Below are positions 9,438-19,370 of a stretch of 64,000 nt of DNA, in pieces. Both the position numbers and the translations under genes were made by a program. Position 1 is the first letter of the stretch. The number at the start of each line of letters is the position of its first letter. The stretch covers positions 1 to 64,000 of the forward strand of contig JAHBNG010000036.1 of assembly GCA_019217005.1 (NCBI GenBank), written 5' to 3'. The notes under the pieces were generated by a model. It did not search any database and was not told where the DNA came from. It saw nothing but the letters and a program-made list of their open reading frames with translations. Source of the stretch: Chloroflexi bacterium TSY. GTDB taxonomy: Bacteria > Chloroflexota > Anaerolineae > Caldilineales > Caldilineaceae.

Positions 9438-11034
9438 TACTACTGTGCAGCAATATATTGTGAAACACAAAGGAAATTCGTTATATTTCTGGGCATATTG
9501 CTAACAAAACGCAAACAGAATGCAAAGGAAAAATGAGATAGACTGAAGAGCCAATAAAATGAAGCAGTCTTCGATGAAAGGAAATCAAGATGAAACTTGC
9601 TCAAGCAGTCAATCAATATGACTACAGCCAACTGGAAAGCCCGCCGCTGCTGGAACTGACAGAAGAGCAACTGGCGGCACTGGCCGACCAACTCCAGGAG
9701 TATCATGCCATATATAGTCCATACTTCAGCCATGTGGCTCAGAGAGAGCATGCGTACCACTACATGCGAGGCTTGTTAGACCCCGAAATCAAACGCAAAT
9801 CGGCCGAGAACATCGCGCTGGCGACAGTAGGAGAATCGGTGTACGCCCCTGCAAAGCTTTGTGGGTCAGAGCCGCTGGAGCGGTGAAGCGATGCTGGCGG
9901 AACATACTCGACAGACAGGTGAGTTGTTGGGAGACGCAAATGGCGTCTTACTCCTGGATGGGAGCGACATTCCCAAGCAAGGAGAAGAGTCAGTGGGCGT
10001 CAAGCGGCAGCGGTGTGGCGAACTGGGCAAGATCGCCAACTGTCAAGCCGGAGTCTTCCTGGGATATAATAGCTCTCATGGCTATACCTTACTGAACTGT
10101 CGGTTGTATATCCCCCAAGAATGGTTTAGTGATGAGTATGCAGAGAAGCGGTACAAAACCGGTCTTCCCACTGACCTGACCTTCCAAACAAAAAATGAAT
10201 TGGCTTGGTCCATGATTGAGCAGACGCACGCCCTGGGTGCGTTGCCCATCCGCTGGATCACTATGGATGAAGCCTTTGGCAAAGATACTCATCTGCTTGA
10301 CTGCATTGATGGCCAAACCGCTTACAGCTACTTTGCTGAAGTGCCCAAAGAGACTCGTGTCTGGACCTCCAGCCCCCAGACCTATCTGCCCGCATCATCT
10401 GGACGCGGGCGCAAGCTTCAAGCTCCGCGTCCGGCCTGGTGAACCTACGCCTCTCACCGTTGCTCAACTCGCTGACACCTTCCAGGAGCATGAGTGGCAA
10501 CAGCATGTTCTCAAAGAGGGCTCCAAGGGCTTCATCGTTGCTTCCATTGCTTGTCGCCGCATTGTCTCTGTCCGCAATGGGCTCCCCGGTTCTGCTCTCT
10601 GGCTCATCGTCCGCCGCAATCCCGATTGCTCTCTGCAATACTTTCTCCCTTGAGACTTCCTTGGATGACTTCGCCACTGTTTCTGCTTTGCGTTGGCCCA
10701 TTGAAACCATTTTTGAACAAGCCAAGCAGTTTCTCGGACTCAACGAATATGAAACTCGCAGTTGGCTCGGTTGGCATCATCATATGACCTTAGTCATTTT
10801 GGCCTTTGGTTTCTTGGCTCGTTCTCAGTTTTTCCTCAAATATGATGCCCCCGCTCTCACTTTGCCACAGGTTGTTGAACTTCTCCATGCCGTTCTGCCT
10901 AAACCTGTCTTGACACTCGCTGAGACTATCGAGCGCCTTCGCTACAAGCAACGTCGTCTTGCTTCCGCTAAACGCTCGCATTATCTTGTGCAAAAATCGA
11001 ACATTATCGAGCCTTTACTTGATGCACAGTAGTA
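9438..11034 (+). mobile_element. IS701-type insertion sequence
   Basis: This is a 1597-bp element with terminal repeats TACTACTGTGCA at both ends and a 4-bp target duplication CTAG at 9434-9437 and 11035-11038. It is inserted in the protease gene, and excision with one CTAG restores that gene exactly. A 4-bp duplication is typical of the IS701 family, which agrees with the transposase inside. Confidence 0.92.
9590..11032 (+). pseudogene. IS701-family transposase, frameshifted
   Basis: The segments in successive frames form one DDE transposase. They run from the N-terminal helical part (9590-9886), through the first catalytic Asp region (GVLLLDGSDIPKQGEESVG), NCQAGVFLGYNSSHGY and LYIPQEWFSD, to the second Asp (WITMDEAFGKD) in 9861-10442. 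The C-terminal catalytic Glu region (LRWPIETIFEQAKQFLGL) is in 10439-11032. Frame changes near 9866, about 10400-10440 and about 10640 disrupt it. The element ends are intact, so it could still move if a related transposase acts in trans. Confidence 0.85.
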
Positions 11035-11038
11035 CTAG

Positions 11039-11860
11039 GCTCATATTGATGACGTGGGCACCATTTTGGACAGCAAAGTCGACTGCTTCCGCAATTAAAA
11101 AGACATTCCCGCGTCCATTTGCGTCCAACACACGAATGGGCATAATCTGCGCATCGGGTGCCACTAGTAGTAGAGTTGTTGCCACATGAGTGCCGTGGCC
11201 TGCAATGTCATCGACGACGCCATCCCCATTTGTATCTAGATTAGCAAAATCCTCGGTCGGTTCGGCATCGTCATCGACAAAATCATACCGTGCGCTCGTT
11301 AGATTCCCCGCAAGCGCAGGATGGTCGAGTTGAAAACCTGTATCGAGCACTGCCACAATACTACTGATCCCTCTGCTCACCGTATGAACTTCGGCCAGCT
11401 TGAGCATTTGTGTCGCGTATTGGGTGTTGTATGGAGCAGGATCTGATCCTCCCCAAGCAACTCGGTCGCGCCCTCCGTTTTCTGGTGGCGCACCAGTGTA
11501 ATTTGGTTCGGCATAAAGCAGACTAGGGTCGTCTTGCATTTGCTCTATAATCGTGCCAAAAGGGTTGTCATCAGCGTCGTCTCCGCCACCTCCGTTGCTA
11601 TTGTTTGCAGGGGTTTGCAGCAAATAAATGTTGCGGCTACTCAAAAGAGAGTTCAACGTAGTCGTTCCATAGGTTGTGTTGATCTCTTCAATGGTTGTGT
11701 TAGTTGCAGGATTTAGCTTAACAACAACTTGGTTGGACTCGAAAGGCTCATCATCATCTGCGACGACGGAGACCTCTGTCACGAACATCGCCACGATCAC
11801 GAGAACAAAAGCCAGCATCCAACGGACCCAACTAAATTGTTTCTGGTACACGTAATTCAT
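11039..11860 (-). pseudogene. subtilisin-like protease, N-terminal part (split by IS701-type element)
   Basis: The start ATG at 11860 is chosen because GGAGG precedes it by four bases. A signal anchor (WVRWMLAFVLVIVAMFVTEV) is followed by an inhibitor-I9-like propeptide with a fervidolysin-like start (NQVVVKLNPATNTTIEEIN). The catalytic Asp (VAVLDTGFQLDHP) and His (GHGTHVATTLL) follow. The frame runs a few residues into the IS701-type element and ends at 11015. See 8385-9437 for the other half. Confidence 0.87.
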
Positions 11861-12177
11861 GTATCCTCCAGAGATAAAAATTCTATTTGCCATTTACAAA
11901 TTGCACAGTTGACTTTAGTACAGCGTATGCGAAGTTTTGAGGAGTTCACTGTAATCCGTCTTTATATGCCTACCTCGCAGAGTTTTGTACCACTTCTCTC
12001 AGGAGCAGAGACGGGACGAAACTTTGTTGGGGGGCTATAGAGAGGAAAGTGAATTGAATGAGAGTACTAGTTGAAGTCCGTACATCTAGAAAAAAACTGC
12101 CATGGTTATCCATTTCAATATAATATATGCAATCTGAAAACGTCAAAATACATAAATCGTACTGAAAGATTGATATT
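11861..12177. other. intergenic, upstream of the protease gene
   Basis: No gene is seen. The stretch should hold the promoter of the minus-strand protease. A/T-rich sequence is present, but no single promoter stands out. Confidence 0.4.
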
Positions 12178-12257
12178 CAGTAGACCGCAGTGGAGGAGGC
12201 GTTCTCTATTACACGCAGTAGGCCAAAAAAGGGGTAAAATAACCCTAGGAGGCCAAA

Positions 12258-12748
12258 ATGAACCAAGAATTTAGCGCCGCAGTAACAGGATTCTGTGCCC
12301 ATGTGAGAATGCTTTCTCCGCAAAGCGAAACTGTAAAACATTACGAAAGTGACCTAAATCAATTTGGCCAGGTGATAGAAAAAAGGCCAAGAGAGATAGG
12401 TCGCCAAGAGATAACGACGTTTGTAACGGCGCAACTCGAAGCGGGGATGAGCAGTGCGACGGTCAATCGCAGAGTGGCAACGTTGAGCCGATTTTTCGAC
12501 TACTTGGCGGATGAGGCAGAAGACGAAAGCTGGTCAAACCCGGTGGTGTGGCGTCTACATCGACTGGATACAGGTTGCCATCTTCCCAGAGATATAGCGG
12601 AACGCATCGTCCGCCAGTTATGGGGGAGCGTGAGTCAAGGTCAGATAAGAGACCAAGTGATGTTGGCCTTGATGCTCGACGTTGGCCTGCGGGTGGGCGA
12701 AGTGTCGAAACTAGAGATGGGCGATATTGAAGCTGCCATAAATCCGGA
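12258..12748 (+). pseudogene. tandem tyrosine recombinase, first part (5' of IS1595 insertion)
   Basis: The start ATG at 12258 has AGGAGG eleven bases upstream. This piece holds the SAM-like core-binding domain (VKHYESDLNQFGQVIE) and the start of the first catalytic domain with its first Arg (LMLDVGLRVGEVSKLEMGDIE). It is broken by the IS1595-type element at 12749. Joining to 13793 across AATCCGGA gives NPDELWSLRVRGKGNKERRV in frame, with the catalytic Lys strand. Confidence 0.85.
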
Positions 12749-13792
12749 GGCTCATATATGAAAGTAGGTGAAAAGTATGTAAAATAGGGAAAGAGGTCAA
12801 TGAGAAAAAAGAAAAGAGAAAAAGAGCCATGAAAATGCGATATCCGATCCAAGAACTGATGAGCGAAGAAGGCTGTTATGAGAGATTGTTAGAGATCTTG
12901 CATCCAGAAGGGATGCAATGTCCAGATGGACATAGATTGCCAGAAGGGCAAGCGCCTCACAGTCGAGAGCGAGCCCCGGTGAATAAGTACAGATGCCGAG
13001 AATGCGGCAAAGTATACGATGCCTTTACGAATACAGTCTGGTCTGGAACGCATTACAATTGTGTGACGATAGTCTTAGTGATGCGAGGCATCATTCAAGG
13101 GACACCAACGCTGCATCTATCAGAGGAACTGTCTCTGAACTATAGTACGTTGTTGGAGCGTCGCCATCGGATCCAGAATACGGCGTTGCTCCAAGCCGCA
13201 GCCGCTTCCCCCTTTTTCGCGATTCTGTAGCTGAAGCCGATGAACTGTACCAGAATGCAGGAGAGAAAGGCGATTACCATCCCGATCCAGATGACCCGCC
13301 CAGACCTCGAGCCAACAAGCGCCGTGGACGAGGGACGATGGAGAACGACCGACCACCGATTCTGGGCGTTGTGGGACGAACCTCTGGCCAAGTCCAGTTC
13401 ACGGTCTGTGACAACACACAACAAGCAACCATTGTTCCTTTAGTTGTTGCTTGCTCTCTCCCTGGCACCACTCTCTATACCGACGAGTGCAACGCCTACA
13501 ATCCCATTGCGGAGACTGGTCGCTCTCATGCCACTGTTTGTCACTCCCGGTACGAATGGGCTCGCGATGATGATGGCGACGGCATTCGGGAAGTTCACTG
13601 CAACACCATGGAAGGCATTTGGACTGGTCTACGCAATTTTCTGCGTCCCTTTCGGGGTGTTCATAAACGTTATCTTGCCCAATATGTTGCCATCTTTGAA
13701 TGGACTCACAATCTCAAATTCGTCAATGACTCCTTTCTTCGCTCTCTCATTGACTCCCATTTCACCTATTTTCATTCATGAGCCAATCCGGA
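12741..13792 (+). mobile_element. IS1595-type insertion sequence with 8-bp target duplication
   Basis: The element itself is 12749-13784 (1036 bp). Its terminal repeats are of the form GGCTCAT..ATGAAA.TAGGTGAAA. It is flanked by an exact 8-bp duplication AATCCGGA at 12741-12748 and 13785-13792. Eight base pairs is the usual IS1595-family duplication. It splits the recombinase gene. Confidence 0.93.
12829..13781 (+). pseudogene. IS1595-family transposase, one frameshift
   Basis: The first part (12829-13230) has the N-terminal zinc-ribbon of the family: CPDGH and CRECGKVYDAFTNTVW. The second part carries the DDE-like ISXO2 domain with ADELYQN, the TDECNAYN Asp region and HCNTMEG. The two lie in different frames and meet at a CCCCCTTTTT run near 13207-13217, where a single-base indel explains the break. 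The length fits the family once joined (about 317 residues). Confidence 0.87.
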
Positions 13793-15020
13793 CGAACTGT
13801 GGTCACTGCGCGTACGCGGCAAAGGGAACAAAGAGCGTCGAGTCTGGTTGACGCCAGAAACCACAGCGCTGTTGGTGAGCTATATGGATGAGCGTCCTGA
13901 TGCAGTCGATAGCCATCTGTTTCTGACTCGTCGTCACAAAGGCATCAGTGTCCGCGGAATCCAGGAGCGCCTCGATTATTACCGTCAGCAAGCCGGACTC
14001 TCCGAGAACGAGGTCTCCTGTCATCGCCTGCGCCATACCTTCGCCAGACGAATGGCAGAGTCGCGTATGCCACTGCCTAGTCTCTCTCATTGGTTGGGCC
14101 ACAGTCAATTGAAAACGACCCAGATTTACATCGATGGTGCCAATCCTGATATGCGAGCCGACTATGAAGCTGCTATGGAGCAGTTGTCTCGCCAAGCCGC
14201 ATGCTCGGATATTGAAGGAACGACATCTGCAATAGAGACAGAGAATACTGTGCCTTCTGAACATCGCACAGTGGAGCCAGCTGTTGGCATCTGTTTGTCT
14301 GCTGATGAGATCCGTCAACGTCTCACCTCATTGCCGCTCTGGCTTCATCAACCCATCATCTCATTACTTCTCCACCAGCAATTACGCTGGAAAGCCCTCT
14401 ATCGGCGGGAACGAGCCCTTCAGTGGCTTGGCGAACTCCAACGCGGTTGGCAATGGATGCTCGACCAGCGCATGCTCTCCAGCTTATCCGAACTAAGACG
14501 GCGCGATCTCCAAGACTACATCACCCACCTATGTGACTTAGAGTATTCCGTCCATACCATCAATCATTTTATTTGTACCCTCAAGTGTTTTCTGCATTTT
14601 GCTGAAGAATGTGGCCAGTCGATCGCTCCGGCTTTATATCGCATTCAACGTCTCAAACGACCCACTACCTTACCTCGTCCGTTGCGCCAGCATGAATTTG
14701 CTCAACTTGAACAGTTCGTCTTAAACTCAACGGCTCAGAGCCTTTCTCCTTCCGACCTCCTTGACCGTGCTTGGTTTCTTATTCTGGTTGATGCTGGGCT
14801 ACGTATGGGCGAAGTGCAAGCTCTGCTCGTTCGAGATGCCAAATCCCATCGTGACCGTCGGTTGCCTGTTACCCAACGCACTGCTCTTGCCATCGATGCC
14901 CATCTGCAACATCGCACCGATGACCTGGCTACTCATTCCCCGCTTTTTACTACGCGATGGCTTACCTCTTCGAGCCAATTATGTGCGCAACCATCTTCAT
15001 GCCTTTGCCGCCCAAGCTAA
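13793..15020 (+). pseudogene. tandem tyrosine recombinase, middle part: end of catalytic domain 1 and start of domain 2
   Basis: Continuing in the frame of 12258, this part completes the first catalytic domain: HRLRHTFARRMAE, then LSHWLGHSQLKTTQIYIDG with the nucleophilic Tyr. After a linker with no stop it enters a second core-binding domain (WKALYRRERALQWLGELQRG) and a second catalytic start (LILVDAGLRMGEVQALLVRD). The second beta-hairpin before SHRDRRLPVTQ looks shorter than usual. The frame is lost at a T5 run (14944-14948), where one extra T is the simplest cause. Confidence 0.82.
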
Positions 15021-15300
15021 CTTAGAGGGCGTCACTCCTCATCGCTTGCGCCATACCTTTGCCACCCGTTTGCTCAACAGTGGCCTTATGCCCATCACTA
15101 CCTTGCAGAAACTCATGGGGCACACTCATATCGATACCACCATGCTTTATGCACAGCTCTACGATGAAACCATTCAGCAGCATTATTTAGCCGCTATGGC
15201 TTCACATTCTGTTTACGCTATCCCTGAACCTGACCCCGCTATTTGGGGTCCCACTTTGGAGAATGCCTTTGAATCAACTTTTCAACAGCAACCACTTTAA
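14949..15300 (+). pseudogene. tandem tyrosine recombinase, C-terminal part of catalytic domain 2
   Basis: In the next frame the second catalytic domain continues as LLRDGLPLRANYVRNHLHAF, then HRLRHTFATRLLNSG and LQKLMGHTHIDTTMLYAQL, with His/Arg and Tyr in place. It stops at 15300. With the IS1595-type element and one extra T removed, 12258-15300 is 1998 bases. That is a single 665-residue protein with two complete recombinase modules. Confidence 0.8.
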
Positions 15301-15404
15301 CTTTTATGTCTACTGCGTGTAATAGAGAACGCCGGTCACAGTCGAGTAACGCCGCATTAGAGAATGCTGCGCCATGCATGGCGACTCCGCGTTGCGGTCT
15401 ACTG

Positions 15405-15581
15405 ATATTACTTTGAATAGAGGATGAGCTATTCTACTGGGAGTGTGTCCCAAAGTGTGAAAATGCAGCGGTTCTCTGACTGATCAGTGTTCATTTACAC
15501 ACTTTGTGGGACACGCTCATTCGGCTAGGCATTGCCGTAGAGGGCGACAAGCGCCCACTTCTACGCGCGAGTCCAGTCTAT
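15405..15581. repeat. MITE-D copy 1 (15439-15518) in a gene-free gap
   Basis: The element starts GGGAGTGTGTCCCAAAGTGTG and ends CACACTTTGTGGGACACGCTC, about 80 bp. Other copies are at 51633-51712, 53869-53947 and 54051-54132. The rest of the gap holds a short repeat just before the end of the CHAT gene and no coding sequence. Confidence 0.8.
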
Positions 15582-18515
15582 TTACGCTTTGGACGTATTT
15601 GTGCGTTGACCGATTAGAACGAACGGTGCCCAGTAATAGGGATGAGGATAAAGCTCTTTTACCCGCAGCTGCGCGCTTTGCAATGCCGTTGCCAAATCTG
15701 CTGAATGGCCTAGTTGTGCATACCATTCCTGCATGAGCATGGCCGTGGTTTCATCCTGAGCCAGCCACTGGCTGACAAGAAGGGAGGAGGCCCCTGCACC
15801 CAGCATTCCGTAGGTCATACCAATGCTCTCATCCCCTCCAATCACTTGGCTACGCCCTGATTCGCACGCGCTGAGTACAACAATCGTGCCATCCAGCTTC
15901 AGCTGGATGGCATCGACAGCAGTGAGCCAGCCATCGTATAGCTTGAGCGCAGAAAAGAGAGAGTTGTCTTTGCGAAACAAACCATGACAGGCCATATGCA
16001 AAACGCCGCAATCACTTAATTTGGATGTAAAGGCTTCTCGCGTGGCGGCTCGATTCGTCAAGACATGAACGGCGACTCCCTGCTGGCGTAATAAATGTGA
16101 GATTGTTTGCACTTCTGATTCGGCGGCTGGAATGTGCTCATCGGCAATGCCCAAAACCATCGCAGAGCCGCCGTTCGTCTGACGTTGCTGACAAAGAGAA
16201 AAGACAGTTGCGCTGGGTGCATAAGAGATGCTGTAGCAATCGATTAGATATCGCTCGCCATCATAGAGAGCATGAAAAGGAAGTTGATGCAGCAAGCCGT
16301 GGGGAACAATGATCAAACTACGTTCTCTTGTAGGACCGTCGTGTGCGAATTCCGTCTGTATCATGGTGTCGAGCAACGGGACAACCGGCTCAACTAAATG
16401 CAGATAGAGATCGTGCAAAATGCGCTGGGTTGATTTTGTTAAGATCGCCATGTGCCGTGTAATAAAGGTTTTGTCGGCACGGAATCGTTCCCACTGTGCA
16501 GAAAGCCGCTGTAGCAATCTTTGTATATCTTGGATCGTACAGAGATTGTGCACAACCTGCATATCGTTCTTTGTTCGGACAAAAGCCATAATCTCTGCGC
16601 CGACAGTATGGTAGACGAACAGAGCCTGATCTGGATCCATCTCCAGCGATTCGGGTAATGTTGACTGAAACAGCGAATTTTTGTCGAAAGATGATGAGCC
16701 ATGCTCCATCCGTAGGTTCAGGCGGCTAATTTCACGTTCGATCTCGGCTGCACGCGTCGAGAGCACCTGTGAATCAGTGCTACGTGTTTGGCTGTTGGTC
16801 TCGTTTTCGTCGGTTATGCCTCCGTTTAACAGCTCGTTGTAAACCGAGTCGAGTTCCGCACGCAGTTCTTGCAGTTGCGCCGCTGTTTCAGCATCACTCG
16901 GCTCGCTTAATTGTGTTGCGATGACGCCAGAGAGCAGATCAACAAGCGCGCGCGACTTTGCCTGTTCGGCAACAGCAAACGCTTGCTGCAAATCGCCCTG
17001 ATCCAAATGCAATTGCACCAAAGCTTCAAAGGCCATCATTTTGTCGGCAAGAAACGATGCTCTCATGCGTTCCTGTACCAACGTGTTGCGCAACTGCTGG
17101 ATTTCTGTAACGGCTTGCTCCAAATGGTGTCTTGCCAATTGGTACTCGCCCTGTTGCAGGCATATGCGCCCCAAACGGGCATCTAACCTGTAGCGCACCT
17201 GAGGCAGAGTCAGAGGTTGAGAAAGTTCGATGGCTTTGTCAATGAAGGATTTCGTCACGTCGGGCGCTTCTGCCAGATCCGCATTCCGCATCAGCGCATA
17301 GATGTGTTGGACAGCCCAATCTGTATTTTCCACTGCTTCTAGCGTCAGTCGGGCAAGTTCCTTGGCCTCATCCTGTAACTCACGTTGTTCAAGAAGCATT
17401 ACCTGTTCTAGCTGTACAGCAGAGAGTAGCCGTACGTTATTCATCGAACGGAAGAGATCGCTGGCCGACGTGAGCGCAATCAACGCATCAATCGGTTGAT
17501 GTGGGGCCAGCGTTACACCCATTCCCCAGAGTGCATGTGCTTGATCGTGGCGCAGATTTGCGCTTTCGAGTTTGGGGATCGCCTTCTGGTACGCATCAAG
17601 CGCTTCCCCATGCAGATTGAGCGCAAGATAGGCGTCGCCCATGTGACGCAACAGAATGGCGTGATCAACTAGTTCATCAAGTGCATCCAGCAGACGATGC
17701 GCCTCTTCTAGCGCATCAATACTTTGCGTGTAGTTACTCAGGAGCAAGTGCGACTCGCCAATATTGATGAGGGCCTGGGCGCGAAAAAGCCGCTGTTGTT
17801 CTTCTGCATAGATCGATTCGGCTTGCTCAAATGCGGGTAGCGAACTTTGCACCTGCCCCAATCGTTGAAGCACCAGACCACGGTTGATCAGAATGTCTGC
17901 TTGGGCTGACTTCATGTCAAGCCGGTAATAATGCTCCTCGGCGAGTGTATAAGCGGCGAGTGCTTCTACATATTGCCCAAGCCGTTCGTGGCAGATGCCC
18001 CGATTCTGATAGGCTTTGGCAGCCAAAGTGGATCGCTGTTCTACATTTGCCTCATTGGGCTGTTCAAGGCGAAGCGTATCTAGAATCTCTTGACAGGTTG
18101 CGATGGCTGTTTGGAAATCACCAGTTTCGATCAGGATAGTTGAAAGACCTACGTTGACGCTCAGCGCTTCGTCCATACTGCCAAGTGCGATATATTCGCC
18201 ACGAGCAGTGTCAAGCAAGGTACGGGCTCTGTCGAATTCGCCCCGCATGGCATAGACGTAGGCCGCCAGGTAATTGGCGCGCGGAACCACCTGCGGCGCA
18301 TTGGCGACTATGGCTTGCTGGCGGCTGATCAACGTGAGTGAATGAGTTGTTGCTGGGTCGTCACCCACCAGCCGATTTGCCTCGTCGAGAATCAGAAGCA
18401 ACCCATCGGCATGAAGAAAATCGGCCTCGCGCAGCAGAACCGTTTGCTCTTCTATATCGCTAGTCTGAAGCAGTTGCGGAATAAGTGTCGACGGAATCTG
18501 TGTTGGACCAGTCAT
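15582..18515 (-). CDS. TPR-CHAT domain protein
   Basis: This is a 977-residue protein with about ten TPR-like repeats over the first 500 residues (for example YQNRGICHERLGQYVEALAAYTLAEE). A helical linker is followed by a C-terminal CHAT caspase-like domain. The catalytic His is in HMACHGLF (about residue 841) and the catalytic Cys in LSACESG (about 883). The terminal WAPFVLIGQR is the usual end of the fold. CHAT proteins are caspase-like peptidases, some activated by TPR partners in bacterial defence. The gene is the last of an ECF sigma/adaptor/CHAT set, 6 bp behind the adaptor gene. The substrate is unknown. Confidence 0.9.
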   Translation of the reverse strand: MTGPTQIPSTLIPQLLQTSDIEEQTVLLREADFLHADGLLLILDEANRLVGDDPATTHSLTLISRQQAIVANAPQVVPRANYLAAYVYAMRGEFDRARTLLDTARGEYIALGSMDEALSVNVGLSTILIETGDFQTAIATCQEILDTLRLEQPNEANVEQRSTLAAKAYQNRGICHERLGQYVEALAAYTLAEEHYYRLDMKSAQADILINRGLVLQRLGQVQSSLPAFEQAESIYAEEQQRLFRAQALINIGESHLLLSNYTQSIDALEEAHRLLDALDELVDHAILLRHMGDAYLALNLHGEALDAYQKAIPKLESANLRHDQAHALWGMGVTLAPHQPIDALIALTSASDLFRSMNNVRLLSAVQLEQVMLLEQRELQDEAKELARLTLEAVENTDWAVQHIYALMRNADLAEAPDVTKSFIDKAIELSQPLTLPQVRYRLDARLGRICLQQGEYQLARHHLEQAVTEIQQLRNTLVQERMRASFLADKMMAFEALVQLHLDQGDLQQAFAVAEQAKSRALVDLLSGVIATQLSEPSDAETAAQLQELRAELDSVYNELLNGGITDENETNSQTRSTDSQVLSTRAAEIEREISRLNLRMEHGSSSFDKNSLFQSTLPESLEMDPDQALFVYHTVGAEIMAFVRTKNDMQVVHNLCTIQDIQRLLQRLSAQWERFRADKTFITRHMAILTKSTQRILHDLYLHLVEPVVPLLDTMIQTEFAHDGPTRERSLIIVPHGLLHQLPFHALYDGERYLIDCYSISYAPSATVFSLCQQRQTNGGSAMVLGIADEHIPAAESEVQTISHLLRQQGVAVHVLTNRAATREAFTSKLSDCGVLHMACHGLFRKDNSLFSALKLYDGWLTAVDAIQLKLDGTIVVLSACESGRSQVIGGDESIGMTYGMLGAGASSLLVSQWLAQDETTAMLMQEWYAQLGHSADLATALQSAQLRVKELYPHPYYWAPFVLIGQRTNTSKA

Positions 18516-18521
18516 TACCCG

Positions 18522-19166
18522 CTACCTAATTTCAAATGGCGGTAGCTCCACATCACTTTGTTGACCGCCCAGGTAAAGACAATACTCGCCTGACTGTAGG
18601 GCGTCAAAGCGAAATTCACCCAGTTCATCAGCCATGGTAATACCGACTTCGCGTTCGTTTTGGAGCAGCTGAACACTGAACTGATCTAGCTTAATATCAG
18701 TTCGATTTGACAGAAGTTGACCAAGCAGATTGGTGTGGCCATATCGGGGGTCTGGCTGTAGATTGATCGCTATATCCAGTGGCGTGGCCGAGTAGATCAG
18801 TTGGCGCATCTGTGCTGCATTGACTGAGCGGATGCCCTCGGTGGCGGGCTGCAACGCACTATCAAAGGTCAAGGTGCCCTGGAGCCGGCTGAAAAATCCA
18901 GGTTTGTTCTCCATCTGTTCGCTTTGTTGGGTATATTCGACAAACCGATCATCAACGGCAGAGCGCACTGCTGTCGGTAATGGGGCCAGAATGATACGCT
19001 CCCGAATTTGTTGAAAGGCCTGAAGCCAATCCAGATCGTCCCTCGGGTCATCTCCGGCATTTTGTATGATCTGAGCGATCTGATCTGCTTCTTCAGCATC
19101 TAGTCGATTTTCGAGCCAATCCATTAAGCGTTCAAATGAAAGGTCAACGTTCTTGTTCATCTTCAA
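18522..19166 (-). CDS. putative adaptor/anti-sigma-like protein between ECF sigma and CHAT genes
   Basis: This is a 214-residue protein with no transmembrane segment. The N-terminal helical part (SFERLMDWLENRLDAEEADQ) looks like the start of anti-sigma or adaptor proteins. The C-terminal half is a small beta domain (VQLLQNEREVGITMADELGE, then FRFDALQSGEYCLYLGG) of the carboxypeptidase-regulatory/CarboxypepD type. The position between a sigma gene and a TPR-CHAT gene recurs in Chloroflexota-type genomes (recalled, not checked). A role in holding or regulating the sigma factor or the CHAT protein is inference. Confidence 0.65.
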   Translation of the reverse strand: MKMNKNVDLSFERLMDWLENRLDAEEADQIAQIIQNAGDDPRDDLDWLQAFQQIRERIILAPLPTAVRSAVDDRFVEYTQQSEQMENKPGFFSRLQGTLTFDSALQPATEGIRSVNAAQMRQLIYSATPLDIAINLQPDPRYGHTNLLGQLLSNRTDIKLDQFSVQLLQNEREVGITMADELGEFRFDALQSGEYCLYLGGQQSDVELPPFEIR

Positions 19167-19370
19167 TCCTATACCGCATTTGTGATAAAAACATGGATAG
19201 TGTCAGATGTCGCCCTAAAGGGATACCGTCCTCTCGAGAAGTTGGTCGGACTCACAACCACTTTTCGGATAGGTTCTGAATCCAATCGTATAGGTCTCGT
19301 AGGTTGTTCATTTAGAATATACAGTAAAGGCGCACAAAAATACATCGGATTCTGGTGTTGGGTAAATGAA
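19167..19370 (-). repeat. gap in the sigma-CHAT operon with a MITE-C remnant
   Basis: The segment 19231-19276 (CTCTCGAGAAGTTGGTCGG to CCACTTTTCGGATAGGTT) matches one arm of MITE-C. The other arm is not recognisable. The remaining sequence has no gene. It separates the sigma gene from the adaptor gene by 204 bp, while the other genes of this operon are nearly contiguous. Confidence 0.65.

Larger units (their letters stand above)
12178..15404 (+). mobile_element. double-tyrosine-recombinase element with CAGTAG ends
   Basis: The ends are CAGTAGACCGCA and TGCGGTCTACTG, a 12-bp perfect inverted repeat. They are flanked by the direct repeat ATATT (12173-12177 and 15405-15409). Inside lies a second, perfect 23-bp inverted repeat beginning GGCGTTCTCTATTACACG at 12198-12220 and 15311-15333, immediately outside the recombinase gene. 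The outer ends are the same as MITE-B. Either the element is one unit, or a recombinase module bounded by the 23-bp repeats sits inside a MITE-B-like element. An IS1595-type element is inserted within it. Confidence 0.75.
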
